NCBI GenBank assembly: GCA_029940245.1
Contig: JAOZRF010000073.1
Span: forward strand, 1-9,885
Reading direction: 5' to 3'
Length of the DNA: 9,885 bases
From: Desulfobacula sp.
GTDB taxonomy: Bacteria > Desulfobacterota > Desulfobacteria > Desulfobacterales > Desulfobacteraceae
The notes beneath the pieces are model-generated. The model did no database searches. It worked only from the letters and a program-made list of their open reading frames with translations, and was not told the origin of the DNA. The first letter of the stretch is position 1. Each line of letters opens with the position of its first letter. Below, piece after piece: positions 8,813 to 9,885 of this stretch. Made by a program: the position numbers and the translations under genes.

Positions 8813-9451
8813 ATGCTTGACCCCTGGGCGATAAAATTAATGAATTCACCTTTAAAAGCCTGTGCCCAAATTCTTAAAACAAAGGATGTCAAACCCGACC
8901 AGGTAACAATATCAGGTTTTGGCATGGGCCTGCTTGCTTTTCTTGCCCTCTGTATGAACTGGTATATAATGGCATTATTTTTTATCCTTGTGAACCGGAT
9001 CATGGATGGTCTGGACGGGGCACTTGCAAGACTGACAGAGACAACAGATGCCGGCGGGTTCCTGGATATCTGCCTGGATTTTATTTTTTATTCCGCAGTT
9101 GTGGCTGGATTTGCGCTTTCTGATCCGCAAAACAATGCCCTTGCCGCAGCTTTTTTGCTGTTTGGTTTTGTGGGAACAGGAACCAGTTTTCTTTCCTTTG
9201 CCGTTATGGCCCGGAAACATGGTTTGAAAAGCCCGGCCTATCCCCATAAGGCCCTGTATTATATCGGCGGACTTACAGAGGGAACCGAAACCATTCTTTT
9301 TTTTGTAATCATCTGCATATTTTCGGATCATTTTCCCGTTTTTGCATATCTTTTTGCCTTTTTATGCCTTATAACAACCATCACAAGGGTTTTGTCAGGA
9401 TATGCAACATTGAAAGAAGTTGAAAAAAACAACACAAAAATGATACTATGA
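8813..9451 (+). CDS. ynjF: YnjF-like CDP-alcohol phosphatidyltransferase family membrane protein
   Basis: CDP-alcohol phosphatidyltransferases move a phosphatidyl or similar phosphate-linked group from a CDP-activated donor onto an alcohol, at the membrane. The 212-residue product has several hydrophobic segments and the family's metal-binding signature: D65, D68, G69, A72, R73, G81, D85 and D89. The gap between AR and the following G is seven residues rather than the usual eight. I recall the same spacing in E. coli YnjF, along with the later GGLTEGTETI segment also present here. The ATG at 8813 starts four bases after the ynjD stop, with AAAGGA inside the ynjD end, so the two are co-translated. 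Donor and acceptor are unknown. In E. coli the rhodanese gene ynjE separates ynjD and ynjF; here it is missing. Confidence 0.87.
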   Translation: MLDPWAIKLMNSPLKACAQILKTKDVKPDQVTISGFGMGLLAFLALCMNWYIMALFFILVNRIMDGLDGALARLTETTDAGGFLDICLDFIFYSAVVAGFALSDPQNNALAAAFLLFGFVGTGTSFLSFAVMARKHGLKSPAYPHKALYYIGGLTEGTETILFFVIICIFSDHFPVFAYLFAFLCLITTITRVLSGYATLKEVEKNNTKMIL

Positions 9452-9470
9452 ATAGAACAACAGTCTTTAA

Positions 9471-9475
9471 AGGAG
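9471..9475 (+). promoter_or_regulatory. Strong ribosome binding site of trmO
   Basis: AGGAG, within AAAGGAG, lies eight bases before the ATG at 9484 and decides that start over the in-frame ATG at 9496. The 32-base gap after ynjF has no terminator, so trmO is probably read from the ynj operon transcript. Confidence 0.65.
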
Positions 9476-9483
9476 AATAAAAA

Positions 9484-9885
9484 ATGAGCATCAATATGAG
9501 TCCAATAGGTACAATTGAAACCCCTTTTAATGATCTAAAAGGTATGCCCATACAGCCTTCAGGCGCTGCGCAAATTCAGGGTACCATTATCATAGACAAA
9601 GATTATGAACAGGGGTTAAGTGATCTGGAAGGATTTTCACATATTATTCTTCTCTATCATTTTCATCAGTCAACGGGGTATAGCTTGATGGTAAAACCGT
9701 TTATGGATGATCAAAAACGGGGCCTTTTTTCCACACGGGCTCCAAGGCGGCCTAATCCCATTGGATTGTCCATTGTCCAGCTGATCAAAAGAGAGGGAAA
9801 CAGGTTAACCATTGAAGGAATAGATGTTCTGAACGGAACACCATTGATTGATATCAAACCCTATGTTCCTGGATTTGATGCAAAC
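9484..9885 (+). CDS. trmO: tRNA t6A37 N6-methyltransferase TrmO (TsaA domain), 3' end beyond the window
   Basis: TrmO uses S-adenosylmethionine to methylate N6-threonylcarbamoyladenosine at position 37 of certain tRNAs, giving m6t6A, which tunes decoding of ACY codons. The visible 134 residues cover nearly the whole TsaA/YaeB-like (UPF0066) beta-barrel domain: GFSHI near 50-54, the hallmark GLFSTRAPRRPNPIGLS at 80-96, and NGTPLIDIKPY at 117-127. The frame is still open at base 9885. Stand-alone TsaA-domain proteins of about 140 to 170 residues exist in archaea and anaerobes, whereas E. coli TrmO has 235 residues, so the full length here cannot be told. The gene sits 32 bases behind ynjF. A tRNA role is the default, but TsaA-domain proteins outside gamma-proteobacteria are less studied. 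Confidence 0.9.
   Translation, partial: MSINMSPIGTIETPFNDLKGMPIQPSGAAQIQGTIIIDKDYEQGLSDLEGFSHIILLYHFHQSTGYSLMVKPFMDDQKRGLFSTRAPRRPNPIGLSIVQLIKREGNRLTIEGIDVLNGTPLIDIKPYVPGFDAN

Overview
The window looks like an origin-proximal piece of a chromosome from an AT-rich proteobacterium-like anaerobe. The protein sequences (a long GyrB with the proteobacterial TOPRIM insertion, plus the YnjB/YnjC/YnjD style) and the base composition suggest Desulfobacterota, Desulfobacteraceae type. That assignment is judged from remembered family resemblance, not from a search.

Layout. Bases 1-380 hold the 3' end of an unrecognised gene that enters from the left. Bases 381-658 are an extremely AT-rich gap with short repeats, one near-DnaA-box and candidate dnaN promoters. 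dnaN (659-1780) and gyrB (1795-4218) follow 14 bases apart, with no recF between them and no dnaA visible upstream. Just behind the gyrB stop lies a 16-bp tandem duplication and a 'GGGGTCAGGCTTG' sequence resembling dispersed repeats. This runs into the end of a convergent gene for a small trypsin-like serine protease (4265-4933, minus strand).

A 310-base divergent intergenic region (4934-5243) carries promoter-like elements, a palindrome, a direct-repeat pair and a possible 38-codon small ORF. It precedes a tightly packed plus-strand operon. The operon encodes a periplasmic substrate-binding protein (ynjB), a fused double permease (ynjC), an ATPase (ynjD) and a CDP-alcohol phosphatidyltransferase-like membrane protein (ynjF). 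The start of trmO (tRNA t6A37 methyltransferase) follows and runs off the right edge.

How the genes work together. DnaN and GyrB serve replication and supercoiling. YnjB, YnjC and YnjD together form a complete ABC importer of unknown substrate. Its persistent neighbour YnjF, also found in the Escherichia coli ynj cluster, suggests a shared but undefined role at the membrane. The rhodanese gene ynjE, which sits between ynjD and ynjF in E. coli, is absent here. No RNA gene, CRISPR array, complete mobile element or convincing intrinsic terminator was seen. The most notable points are the ynjBCD-ynjF-trmO arrangement, the missing recF, the dispersed-repeat-like sequence fused to the protease stop, and the unexplained AT-rich region before dnaN.
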